A DNA stretch of 64,000 nucleotides from CG2-30-58-95 sp964618215 (GTDB taxonomy: Bacteria; Chloroflexota; Anaerolineae; Anaerolineales; Villigracilaceae), in NCBI GenBank assembly GCA_964618215.1, contig CAZTZE010000003.1:60194-124193 (forward strand), written 5' to 3'. This document shows positions 32,666 to 40,091 of this stretch, piece by piece (positions within the stretch are counted from its first letter, which is position 1; every line of letters begins with the position of its first letter). The position numbers and the translations under genes were made by a program. The notes under the pieces are model-generated. The model did not search any database. It was not told the origin of the DNA and worked only from the letters and a program-made list of their open reading frames with translations.

Positions 32666-33604
32666 ATGCACAGGCTTTGGGCGCGCATCCTGATCTCTGT
32701 CAGCGCCGGCTTGCTGGCAGCCCTGGTGTGTTATTTCTTCCAGACACACTGGTTCGACCGTGACGCCGCGGATCTGACCTGGGCGCTGCTTGGCGCCAGG
32801 GAGTGGCTGGCCGGAAATAATCCATACAACCTTCCGAGCGATCCTTCTCTCTATCCGTACGATCAGGGTGCGCCGCTTTTCTACCCCTTCCCGGCAGTGC
32901 TGGCCATCCTGCCCCTGGCGCCCCTGCCGGATAGCCTCGCCGCCACACTCTGGATTGGCCTCACTGTCGGCTTGATGACTTATGCGCTGCTGGGCGAGGG
33001 CGCCTGGCGGTTGCCCATCCTGGCCAGCCTCCCGCTTTGGGCGGCGGTCGCTCAGGTGCAATGGTCTCCGCTCCTGATGGTTATATGGGCCTGGCCTGCG
33101 ACGCTCCCGCTTTTGTTGCTCAAGCCGAATATCGGTCTCGCCCTGTCCACGAAAAAACTTTCCCCAAAGGGGATTATCGGCTGCCTGGTCGTTCTGGCCC
33201 TCAGCCTGATACTGCTGCCCACCTGGCCGGCGGATTGGCTTCAGTCGGCGCGAGCCAGCGCGCGGCATCTCATCCCTATCCTCTATGGGCCTGGGCCGTT
33301 GCTCTTGTTGGCCCTGATGCGCTGGCGTCAGCCCGAAGCGCGCCTGTTGTTGATTTTGGCCTGTATGCCGCAACGGATGGGATTCTACGATCAACTGCCC
33401 CTGCTGCTCGTCGCCCGTAATTTGCGCCAGCAACTGATCCTCGCCCTCGCCTCCTGGTTTTCAATGATCGCGTTGCTCCTGATTGGCCCCTCCTGGAACT
33501 GGCCCTCGATCTGGCATCCGCAAAGCGTGGATGGCAGCGCAGGTTGGGTGATCCTTTTTACTTATGGAACCGCGTTGTGGATTATACTGATGAAGGATAA
33601 ATAA
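32666..33604 (+). CDS. Polytopic membrane protein, possibly GT87/DUF2029-like
   Basis: A 312-residue protein with about eight hydrophobic helices. The N-terminal ILISVSAGLLAALVCYFF, then the loop AREWLAGNNPYNLP and PLFYPFPAVLAILPLAPLP resemble the first loops of GT87 (DUF2029) mannosyl/arabinofuranosyl transferases that use lipid-linked sugars. The match is weak, and I give no enzyme name. No ribosome-binding site is obvious. Its stop overlaps the next start by one base (TAATG), so the two are translated together. Confidence 0.65.
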   Translation: MHRLWARILISVSAGLLAALVCYFFQTHWFDRDAADLTWALLGAREWLAGNNPYNLPSDPSLYPYDQGAPLFYPFPAVLAILPLAPLPDSLAATLWIGLTVGLMTYALLGEGAWRLPILASLPLWAAVAQVQWSPLLMVIWAWPATLPLLLLKPNIGLALSTKKLSPKGIIGCLVVLALSLILLPTWPADWLQSARASARHLIPILYGPGPLLLLALMRWRQPEARLLLILACMPQRMGFYDQLPLLLVARNLRQQLILALASWFSMIALLLIGPSWNWPSIWHPQSVDGSAGWVILFTYGTALWIILMKDK

Positions 33605-34350
33605 TGACAGTTCCCGTTATCGGCGTCACTACTTATAATGGCAATTCCGAGCGCGGCCTTCCAGCGGTGCTGTTGCTGCGCGCTTACATTGACGCGTTGA
33701 TCCTGGCTGGCGGCGCGCCGGCGCTGATCCCCTGCATAGCACCTAATCGGTCGGATTTGACCGAAGGTGGCAGACAGTCGCTCTACGCACGTTTGGACGG
33801 CATTCTCCTTACCGGTGGCGGGGATATTGGGATTGAACATTTCGACGGCGCACCACACCCGCGCGTCGGCGAGGTGGACGCGGCGCGCGACACGCTCGAG
33901 TTCTGGCTGCTGCGCGCCGCGACCCGCGACGGTCTCCCGTTTCTGGGCATTTGCCGCGGCTTTCAGGTGGTCAACGTGGCGCTCGGCGGCACGCTTTACA
34001 CGCATATCGAAGACCAGAAGCCGGGTGCAATTAAACACGACTATTATCCCGATTATCCGCGCAACCGCATTGCCCATCAAGTCGAGGTCATTGACGACAG
34101 CCGGTTGGCGCAAATACTGGGCGAGCCAATTCTGGATGTCAACAGCCTGCACCATCAGGGTGCGAAGGACATCCCGCCGGCGCTCGAGCCGGTCGCTTAT
34201 GCGCCGGATGGCCTGGTGGAAGCGCTGGAACTGCCCGGCCATCCCTTTGGCTTGGCGGTACAGTGGCATCCAGAGTGGTTGATGGATCAACCGAGCGCGC
34301 GCAGGTTGTTTGAGGCTTTTGTTGAGGCGTGTAGGGAAAGGAAAACGTGA
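33604..34350 (+). CDS. Class I glutamine amidotransferase-like gamma-glutamyl hydrolase (PuuD-type, peptidase C26)
   Basis: A 248-residue protein of the PuuD/peptidase C26 family. PVIGVTTY start, LTGGGDIGIEHF, the nucleophile C117 in GICRGFQVVNVALGG, and the catalytic His-Glu in VQWHPEW. PuuD hydrolyses gamma-glutamyl-GABA in putrescine degradation. The nearest other putative Puu-type gene is the FAD oxidoreductase at 40092, and no PuuA or PuuC is adjacent, so the exact substrate is uncertain. An imperfect palindrome (33740-33769) lies in the frame before LYARLDGI. It overlaps the preceding gene by one base. Confidence 0.87.
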   Translation: MTVPVIGVTTYNGNSERGLPAVLLLRAYIDALILAGGAPALIPCIAPNRSDLTEGGRQSLYARLDGILLTGGGDIGIEHFDGAPHPRVGEVDAARDTLEFWLLRAATRDGLPFLGICRGFQVVNVALGGTLYTHIEDQKPGAIKHDYYPDYPRNRIAHQVEVIDDSRLAQILGEPILDVNSLHHQGAKDIPPALEPVAYAPDGLVEALELPGHPFGLAVQWHPEWLMDQPSARRLFEAFVEACRERKT

Positions 34351-34392
34351 AACGTAAAATCGCCCTTTACGTTTTACGCTTTACGCATTACG
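34346..34392. repeat. Inverted heptad array (AAACGTA/TTTACG)
   Basis: AAACGTGAAACGTAAAA (34346-34362) mirrors TTTACGTTTTACGC (34369-34382), followed by further TTTACG units. It may serve as a terminator of the peptidase gene before murI. Confidence 0.7.
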
Positions 34393-34402
34393 GCGTACAC
34401 CC

Positions 34403-35248
34403 ATGACCAATCCTCATTCACCCCTCGGCATCTTTGACTCTGGCGTCGGCGGCCTCTCCGTCCTGCGCGCCGTACGCCAGCAATTGCCGCATGAAGCGGT
34501 GTTATATCTGGCTGACCAGGGACACGTGCCATACGGCCCGCGTCCACTGGCGGAAGTGCGCGCTTTTTCGGAAGAGATCACCCGTTTTCTGCTCGCGCGG
34601 GGGGCGAAACTGATCGTCGTGGCTTGCAACACGGCCTCGGCGGCGGCTTTACAGCACTTGCGGCAGACTTTTCCCGATGTGCCTTTCGTTGGCATGGAAC
34701 CGGCGGTCAAGCCGGCCGCCGAACATACGCAGACCGGCGTGGTCGGCGTGCTGGCCACCCCGGCCACGTTCCAGGGCGCGCTGTATGCCTCGGTGGTTGA
34801 ACGCTTCGCCAACGGGGTGAGATTAATCCAGCATACTTGTCCGGGACTGGTGGCGCAGATCGAGGCCGGGCAACTGGACACACCCGAAACGCGCGCCATT
34901 CTGGAAGATGCGCTCCTGCCGATGCTCGAAAAGGGAATTGATACCGTTGTGCTGGGCTGCACGCATTACCCCTTTGTCATCCCGCTCATTCAGGAAATCG
35001 TCGGGCCGCACGTGCGCGTGATTGACCCGGCTCCGGCGGTGGCGCGGCAGGTTGGGCGTCTGCTGGAGACTGTCCATGATGAACCCGTTCCCTTTGAGGG
35101 AACGGGTTCATCCCGCCCCGGCGCGCTGCGATTCTATACCAGCGGTCCGATGGAGGGTTTGGCAGATATGCTGCCGCGTCTCTTGGGAGAAAGTTGCCCA
35201 GTACAGACAGTGGTTTGGCAATGTCTACCTTTACTCCTGCTTACCTGA
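34403..35248 (+). CDS. murI: Glutamate racemase
   Basis: A 281-residue enzyme making D-glutamate for peptidoglycan. GIFDSGVGGLSVLRAV, PYGPRPLAEV, the two catalytic cysteines C75 (VACNTASA) and C186 (GCTHYPF), and the conserved loops between them are all present. Near the C-terminus a 35-bp perfect palindrome (35078-35112) is read through as HDEPVPFEGTGSS, which looks like an insertion relative to the family. The 3' end overlaps the radical SAM gene start. Confidence 0.93.
   Translation: MTNPHSPLGIFDSGVGGLSVLRAVRQQLPHEAVLYLADQGHVPYGPRPLAEVRAFSEEITRFLLARGAKLIVVACNTASAAALQHLRQTFPDVPFVGMEPAVKPAAEHTQTGVVGVLATPATFQGALYASVVERFANGVRLIQHTCPGLVAQIEAGQLDTPETRAILEDALLPMLEKGIDTVVLGCTHYPFVIPLIQEIVGPHVRVIDPAPAVARQVGRLLETVHDEPVPFEGTGSSRPGALRFYTSGPMEGLADMLPRLLGESCPVQTVVWQCLPLLLLT
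35078..35112. repeat. 35-bp perfect palindrome inside murI
   Basis: GATGAACCCGTTCCCT, loop TTG, AGGGAACGGGTTCATC: 16-bp perfect stem within the coding frame, in the variable C-terminal part of the racemase. Confidence 0.85.
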
Positions 35249-36192
35249 AATTGCCTCCCGGCGAACTTGAAAGGCGCGCGGCGGAAGCGTTTGAACATCT
35301 TTCGTGCTGCGACCTGTGCGCCCGCGAGTGCAAGGTGGATCGCCGCGCCGGAAAGATGGGCGTCTGTCGCACTGGCCTGCGGGCGAAAGTCAGCAGTTAC
35401 AACCCGCATTTGGGGGAGGAGGACCCGCTGCGCGGCTGGCGCGGTTCGGGGACGATCTTCTTCACCCGCTGCAACCTGCGCTGCCAGTACTGCCAGAATC
35501 ACGATATCAGCCAGACCGACGCCGGGCGGGAGGTCGAGCCGCAAGAACTGGCCGCCATCCTGCTGGAATTGCAGGCTTATGGCTGCCATAATATCAATTT
35601 CGTCTCGCCCAGCCACGTGGCGGCGCAGATCCTGGCTGCGCTGGCGCTGGCAGCCCCATCGTCCCGCGGTCCTTGCGGGAGGGCTGGCCTGCGTCTGCCG
35701 CTGGTTTATAACACCGGCGGATATGATTCCATGGCCGCCCTGAAATTGCTCGACGGGGTGATTGATATTTACATGCCGGATATGAAATATGCCCATTCCG
35801 ACCACTCCAGCCGCTATTCGGTGGCGCGCGATTACCCGCGTGTCAACCAGGCTGCGATGCGCGAGATGCATCGTCAGGTCGGCGATCTGCAGGTTGACGG
35901 GAACGGCCTGGCGCAGCGCGGCCTGTTGGTGCGACATCTGGTCTTGCCGAACAACCTGGCTGGCACACCGGAAATCCTGCGCTTCCTGGCCGAGGAAATT
36001 TCTCCGAACACTTATCTGAACCTGATGGATCAATACCGCCCGGCGTATAAAGCGCGTCTTTTCCCCGAACTCAACCGCCCGATCACTGCGAGGGAATACC
36101 AGGCCGCTGTCGAGATGGCGCATCAGGCCGGCCTGCGGCGGCTGGATGCGAGGCGGGCGAGGTGGTTCGTAGAAACCTCCGTCAACGAATGA
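35221..36192 (+). CDS. Radical SAM protein, PflA-like activase
   Basis: A 323-residue radical SAM enzyme. The CX3CX2C cluster motif CNLRCQYC is at about residues 84-91. It is preceded by CCDLCARECKVDRRAGKMGVC, an extra cysteine-rich segment typical of the YfmL/PflA-related proteins annotated as putative pyruvate formate-lyase activating enzymes. LPLVYNTGGYDS, DIYMPDMKY and MDQYRP also fit. The target is unknown. An imperfect palindrome (35651-35686) encodes PSSRGPCGRAG, an apparent insertion before LRLPLVYN. The start at 35221 overlaps murI by 28 bases. Confidence 0.88.
   Translation: MSTFTPAYLKLPPGELERRAAEAFEHLSCCDLCARECKVDRRAGKMGVCRTGLRAKVSSYNPHLGEEDPLRGWRGSGTIFFTRCNLRCQYCQNHDISQTDAGREVEPQELAAILLELQAYGCHNINFVSPSHVAAQILAALALAAPSSRGPCGRAGLRLPLVYNTGGYDSMAALKLLDGVIDIYMPDMKYAHSDHSSRYSVARDYPRVNQAAMREMHRQVGDLQVDGNGLAQRGLLVRHLVLPNNLAGTPEILRFLAEEISPNTYLNLMDQYRPAYKARLFPELNRPITAREYQAAVEMAHQAGLRRLDARRARWFVETSVNE
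35651..35686. repeat. Palindromic insertion inside the radical SAM gene
   Basis: CAGCCC and TCCCGC on the left pair with GCGGGA and GGGCTG on the right, with CATCG unpaired. It translates to a Gly/Arg/Ser/Cys-rich patch not expected in the family. Confidence 0.65.
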
Positions 36193-36194
36193 CC

Positions 36195-36260
36195 AACGAA
36201 TAAACGAATACCTGTCTTTTTAGTCCAAAGTCCAACTTCTACTTCATTCGTTTATTCGTT
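36195..36260. terminator. Inverted repeat between convergent genes
   Basis: AACGAATAAACGAAT (36195-36209) and ATTCGTTTATTCGTT (36246-36260) are exact complements, separated by a 36-nt loop with a T-run. It sits between the radical SAM gene and the convergent decayed phosphatase gene; it may act as a bidirectional terminator. The word style (CAACGAATA) recurs at 47797-47869. Confidence 0.55.
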
Positions 36261-36275
36261 TCCGACCTGCGTTTT

Positions 36276-37040
36276 CTATCCCGCCGTTTTCACCTTCCAT
36301 TCCCCTTTGTCTTCGTAGTGAAGTTCAAAGCGCACTTGCGGCTGTCCCTGAACGGGGAATTCCACGCGCACCACGCCGAAATTGTTGCTGGTGACGACAA
36401 AATGGACTTTTTGTTTCCGCACCGCGCCGCTCAAGATGGGAATGTACATCTAGCGGCTCAGAGGATTGGTATCCTGCTCAAAGGGCGTGGAGCAAAATTC
36501 ACAGATGTGCACCGGGTTGCGGCGCGGGCCGCATTCGGCGGAGATGGCATGCGCCGAATGCCGGTTACCAGCCAGGAGATAGACGCCCTGGATGTCATTC
36601 CCGCCGATGAAGCGCAGCAGGCGGTCGCGCGGGATGTCCGTCCACATGCTGTACAAGGCCGAGCAGGAAGTGACCAGGAACTTGAGCGGGAAATCATCCT
36701 TGACCGCCCGCAGCCAATCTTCCAACGCCTGCCATTGTCCTTCGCCCAGCATTGCCTTCCCGGATTTACCCTTGACGCGCATACTGCGCGTGTCCATCAC
36801 GAAAAAAGCCGCCGCGCCATAAGTAAAAGTATACGCCAGCGAGCCGGGATCCTGCTCGCGTAGTTTGTACTGTCCGGCGTAGTTGAGCTCCGGCGGCAGG
36901 GTCATGGCTGGAGCGTGCATGCCCTGGTGTTCCCAGTAGGACTGCAGGGCGTCGCGCACGCGGTGATGGGGAAGGTACCACTCCTCCGGCGGACGCCCCT
37001 TCAGCCAGCGCACGGCCTGATCCCACCAGGGGATGGTCGC
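36276..37040 (-). pseudogene. Broken PhoD-like phosphodiesterase/alkaline phosphatase D gene
   Basis: On the minus strand one frame reads from a TGA at 37041-37043: IPWWDQAVRWLKGRPPEEWY, YAGQYKLREQDPGSLAYTFT, FFVMDTRSMR, WLRAVKDDFPLKFLVTSCS, LAGNRHSAHAI. This is typical of the C-terminal half of PhoD-like enzymes. The frame then hits an amber stop (36450-36452) but continues in the same frame through MYIPILSGAVRKQKVHFVV and NNFGVVRVEFPVQG to a natural-looking stop at 36276. The N-terminal metal-binding half is absent; upstream of the TGA is a repeat-like segment. So the gene has lost its 5' half and has a nonsense mutation; stop readthrough is unlikely. Confidence 0.75.
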
Positions 37041-37179
37041 TCAGCGGCGGCGCGAGTCTGTCAACAGACGACTGAAGCATGCACTGAGCCTGCCGTCTAG
37101 CACCGGCGTCCACAGGATCGCTTCGCTGATGTCGCCGATGCTCGCGGCACGAACGGTGTCGAAGTGTCGTCACTACGAT

Positions 37180-37683
37180 TCAACCCTGTGGTTTGATTGC
37201 CAGCAGCAACATCTTACGCGAGAGTGCGCGCAGTTCGGCTTCGTCCTTGTACTTCAAGCCGCCCAGGGCCATCACCGCTTTGGCGTAGCGCGGGGCGCGG
37301 CGCATCAGGGCGATCATTTTTTCTTCGGCGATCTCTGGCGGGAGAAATTCTGCCCTTGCCGGAAATTTACGCCGCCCGACCTGGGCGCGGAAATCGGGGT
37401 TGACCTGGATGTTGCGCACCCAATCGGCGCGCTGACCGTAGGCCGCCTCGACGAAGAACGTATCGGCCTCTTTGTCGTAATCCACTACGTCCACCATCAC
37501 CTGGCGCGGTTTGCCGCTCTTGCGTCCGGTGGTTGTGATCAGCATCCACTGCGCGCCGCTGAATTTCTCGATCCACCACACCAGACCCAGGCGGTGCAGA
37601 ATGAGAGGGAATTTGAAGAAGAATTTCAGGAAGCCGCGCGGGCGGCCCTGAAAGATTCCCTGTGCAGTTTCATTCGCAGGCAT
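37180..37683 (-). CDS. Deazaflavin (F420)-dependent nitroreductase-family protein
   Basis: A 167-residue split-barrel protein of the Ddn/DUF385 family. LITTTGRKSGKPRQVMVDVV and ADTFFVEAAYGQRADWVRNIQVNP are the family signatures; this group uses reduced F420 to reduce quinones or nitro compounds. AAAGGA lies upstream of the ATG. The next genes on this strand are an SRPBCC-fold protein and a prenyltransferase/cyclase-fold protein, with stop-to-start spacing of only a few bases to the first, so the three may form an operon. Cofactor F420 use is inferred from family. Confidence 0.88.
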   Translation of the reverse strand: MPANETAQGIFQGRPRGFLKFFFKFPLILHRLGLVWWIEKFSGAQWMLITTTGRKSGKPRQVMVDVVDYDKEADTFFVEAAYGQRADWVRNIQVNPDFRAQVGRRKFPARAEFLPPEIAEEKMIALMRRAPRYAKAVMALGGLKYKDEAELRALSRKMLLLAIKPQG

Positions 37684-37686
37684 AGG

Positions 37687-38295
37687 TTATCCTTTCTCGG
37701 GCGTCTTTTCGGCCCGTTCTTTGATCCCCAGCATACACTTGCGCATCATCACGATATCGCCGACATCCAGCAGCAGGTTGAAGAGGATGGAGGGGGAAAA
37801 CCAGTTGTAATGCAAACGGACGCGGGTGATCAGGCGCGTCTGCTTTTTGTTCAGCGGATAAAGACCCCAGAACCAGGTCATTTCGCCTGTTTTGTCCCAC
37901 CAAAGCATCCACTGATTTGGCTCGAGAGCCTTCACCCAGAAGCCGTATATCCCGCCGGGGTCAATCGGGATGAGATCGCCGGGTTTCAGGTTTTGCAATT
38001 CAGGGATGATGCGCCTGGCGCTGGGCTTGCCGAGATTGTCAATCCAATCGTAACTGTACCATCCGGCGCGCTTGTGGCCGATCTGTACCAGCCAGGGCCA
38101 GATCGCTTCCGGACTGGCATTCACCGTCAGGGAGCGGGTGGCGTTGAAGGTGGGATGCTGGACGATCTCGCCACCTGGCATGGCGCGGGCGACCTCTTCA
38201 TCGCTGGCACCCCAGCGCAACTGCCAGGGGCGGATGACGAACAGGTACAGCAGCAAGGCCAGCAGTGCGACGCCGAGGACGATCCAGCCTGTCAT
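37687..38295 (-). CDS. Membrane-anchored SRPBCC (START-like) protein
   Basis: A 202-residue protein. One N-terminal helix (WIVLGVALLALLLYLFVI) is followed by an SRPBCC-like ligand-binding domain (TFNATRSLTVNASPEAIWPW, then IGHKRAGWYSYDWIDN, and WFWGLYPLNKKQTRLITRVR). Such folds bind hydrophobic ligands. The start at 38295 overlaps the preceding gene's stop by four bases (ATGA), indicating coupling. It precedes the deazaflavin reductase by three bases. The ligand is unknown; a lipid or isoprenoid would fit the neighbours. Confidence 0.8.
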   Translation of the reverse strand: MTGWIVLGVALLALLLYLFVIRPWQLRWGASDEEVARAMPGGEIVQHPTFNATRSLTVNASPEAIWPWLVQIGHKRAGWYSYDWIDNLGKPSARRIIPELQNLKPGDLIPIDPGGIYGFWVKALEPNQWMLWWDKTGEMTWFWGLYPLNKKQTRLITRVRLHYNWFSPSILFNLLLDVGDIVMMRKCMLGIKERAEKTPEKG

Positions 38296-39239
38296 GCGGC
38301 CTCCATACCCGTTGCTTTCAGGACCTGCAGGGCGCGCAGCGTGATCCACTTGCTCGGCTTGCCCTTGGCCTCGATATCCGCCCACATCTTGCCGTTGAGG
38401 CTGTGCTTCAGCAGCCAGCGGCCATCCGGTTGGCGCTTGGATAGAATGAGATCAACCGCGTTTTTCAGGCGCGGGTCGCGGCCGTAACCGGCTTCGCACA
38501 ATCCGAGGCAGAGTTCCAGCACGTCCGAAGTGTACGATAGGGGGAAGCCGAACTTGAACCACTCGCTGCTGACCCGCTCGTAAACGGGATAATCGGCCGT
38601 CGCCGGGTCGCGGCTGAAGAGTAAATCCACCCCGGCGGTTATGGCTCTTTTGACTTTTGGGGTCTGCAGGGCATGGGGAAGGTTAACCAGCGCGCGCAGC
38701 GCCTTGACCGCGCCCCAGGTGCAAGTCAGCTTGTCATTTACTCCGCACACATAACCCGGCCAGGTGTAACTCCCAGTATGAGGCAGGTCGCCAATAATCA
38801 TCCCCACTGTCCAGTCCAGGGCGCGCCCAAAGCGTTCGTCATCGGCAACCCCAAGCTGAGTCAACGCCCAGAGCATGTTGCCGTTGAGACAGTAGACCAA
38901 GGGATCGAAGCCCCCATGTTTGGTTGGGGACTGACCCAGAAAGTACTCACAGCCTTTTCGCACCTGCTCGTTTTCCCCATCCGCGCCCAGTTCGGACAGG
39001 AAGAGAAGCTGCCATGAGGTGGCTTGATACTTGGGTGAATACCCCTTGCCTGGCTTGCTCCAGTAGCCCGCGGAGTTTTGTGCAGCCAGGATCTTCTGCA
39101 CCGGCTCGCTGCCCATGATGGCGCGCCGCGCGGCTAGTACTTCGGGATCATCCTCCGAGCGGTCGAGCAGGTGACGCAAGCTGAAATAGCGCACTGAGGG
39201 ATTATTGGGTTCGAGGAGCCAATCGAAAATGTTGTTCAT
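38292..39239 (-). CDS. Prenyltransferase/squalene-cyclase-fold protein (paralogue A)
   Basis: A 315-residue soluble protein of alpha-alpha barrel repeats. QNSAGYWSKPGKGYSP, GGFDPLVYCLNGNMLWALTQLG, WGAVKALRAL and KRQPDGRWLL repeat the QxxDGxW-like pattern of prenyltransferases and terpene cyclases, but no DXDD or metal-binding catalytic set is evident. Databases often label such proteins loosely. A paralogue is at 47969-48931. It shares an operon with the SRPBCC protein and the F420-type reductase. The catalytic role is not established. The start at 39239 has a short GAAGATGAG upstream. Confidence 0.8.
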   Translation of the reverse strand: MNNIFDWLLEPNNPSVRYFSLRHLLDRSEDDPEVLAARRAIMGSEPVQKILAAQNSAGYWSKPGKGYSPKYQATSWQLLFLSELGADGENEQVRKGCEYFLGQSPTKHGGFDPLVYCLNGNMLWALTQLGVADDERFGRALDWTVGMIIGDLPHTGSYTWPGYVCGVNDKLTCTWGAVKALRALVNLPHALQTPKVKRAITAGVDLLFSRDPATADYPVYERVSSEWFKFGFPLSYTSDVLELCLGLCEAGYGRDPRLKNAVDLILSKRQPDGRWLLKHSLNGKMWADIEAKGKPSKWITLRALQVLKATGMEAA

Positions 39240-39275
39240 CTCATCTTCTCCATGTGCCATGCTATAATCGGGTCA

Positions 39276-39587
39276 ATGAAACTATCGGACATATTCCAGG
39301 CGATCCGGTCTAATCAAATTCGTGTGACTGCCCATGCTCGAAGAGAGGCAGAAACAGATCGTCTGACCTTGGAACGAATCTACACAACGGTTGTACGCAG
39401 AGAGATTATCGAGGATTATCCCAATGATACACCCTATCCATCCTGCCTGATCCTGGGATACACGCTTGCTGGTCAACCGGTTCACTCTGTCTGGGCCTAT
39501 AACGCTGAAAATCAATATGCTGTGCTTATCACAGTTTATCGCCCGGACCCCAATTTGTGGATAGATTTCCGTAAAAGGAGAAGTTAA
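39276..39587 (+). CDS. DUF4258 protein, putative toxin
   Basis: A 103-residue protein with the DUF4258 pattern: VTAHARREAETDRLT, then IEDYPNDTPYPSCLILGY and HSVWAYNAENQYAVLITVY. DUF4258 proteins are usually found next to YgiT/MqsA-type zinc-finger antitoxins, as here. TATAAT (39263-39268) lies 7 bases before the ATG at 39276 and there is no ribosome-binding site, so the message is likely leaderless. Toxicity is inferred from context. Confidence 0.82.
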   Translation: MKLSDIFQAIRSNQIRVTAHARREAETDRLTLERIYTTVVRREIIEDYPNDTPYPSCLILGYTLAGQPVHSVWAYNAENQYAVLITVYRPDPNLWIDFRKRRS

Positions 39588-39589
39588 CC

Positions 39590-39841
39590 ATGTTACCCTT
39601 CCCGAAGTGTCCAGTCTGCGGCGGTGAAATGGCGAGCAAAGAGGTGGAGGAAATCGTGCGCGGCGGAGGGAACACCGCGATTATCAAGGTGCAGGCCGAT
39701 GTGTGTTTACACTGCGGCGAAAGGTTGTACACACTCGAAACCATTGCCCGTTTTGAAAGCATCGCTGCCAGGCTTGAGAGAAAAGATACCGGTGGTTTCA
39801 AGGAGATCGGCGTTTCCTATTCCGTGCCTGTAACGGGTTGA
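39590..39841 (+). CDS. YgiT-type zinc-finger antitoxin
   Basis: An 83-residue protein. CPVCGG and CLHCGE (residues 8-13 and 43-48) form the zinc site of the YgiT/MqsA N-terminal domain. It is only two bases after the stop of the DUF4258 gene and has AAGGAGA upstream. The helix-turn-helix domain of full MqsA is missing, as in other short members of this pair type. It probably neutralises the DUF4258 protein. Confidence 0.84.
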   Translation: MLPFPKCPVCGGEMASKEVEEIVRGGGNTAIIKVQADVCLHCGERLYTLETIARFESIAARLERKDTGGFKEIGVSYSVPVTG

Positions 39842-39866
39842 TCGTCTGAGCTGCTAAAATCTCTGT

Positions 39867-39899
39867 AACTGACCGCCCTCTTCGGACGGTCAGTTTTCG
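39867..39899 (+). terminator. Rho-independent terminator after the TA pair
   Basis: AACTGACCG (39867-39875) and CGGTCAGTT (39887-39895) form a perfect stem followed by TTTTCG. The remaining spacer to 40091 contains a GTGCTCCTTTGTGCCC word array and a TTCGGTTCCGGCTTGGCTGG segment that has a close copy at 47950-47971. Confidence 0.8.
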
Positions 39900-40091
39900 T
39901 TTGTCTCATAGGAACTCTTAACTTGAATCCTTGTACAAAAAACAAGAAATTCTCAAACACAAAGGTCACAAAGGGGAAAGAATAAAACTTTGTGCTCCTT
40001 TGTGCCCTTCGTGGTGAAAATCCCTTGTTTCGGTTCCGGCTTGGCTGGGTTAGGGGATACCCACAGAAAAGTGTGGGATTGGGATCCTGTC

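Noticed and set aside
36450..36452. Programmed readthrough of the amber codon in the PhoD-like gene
   Set aside because: The 5' half of the gene is missing, so decay is the simpler explanation.
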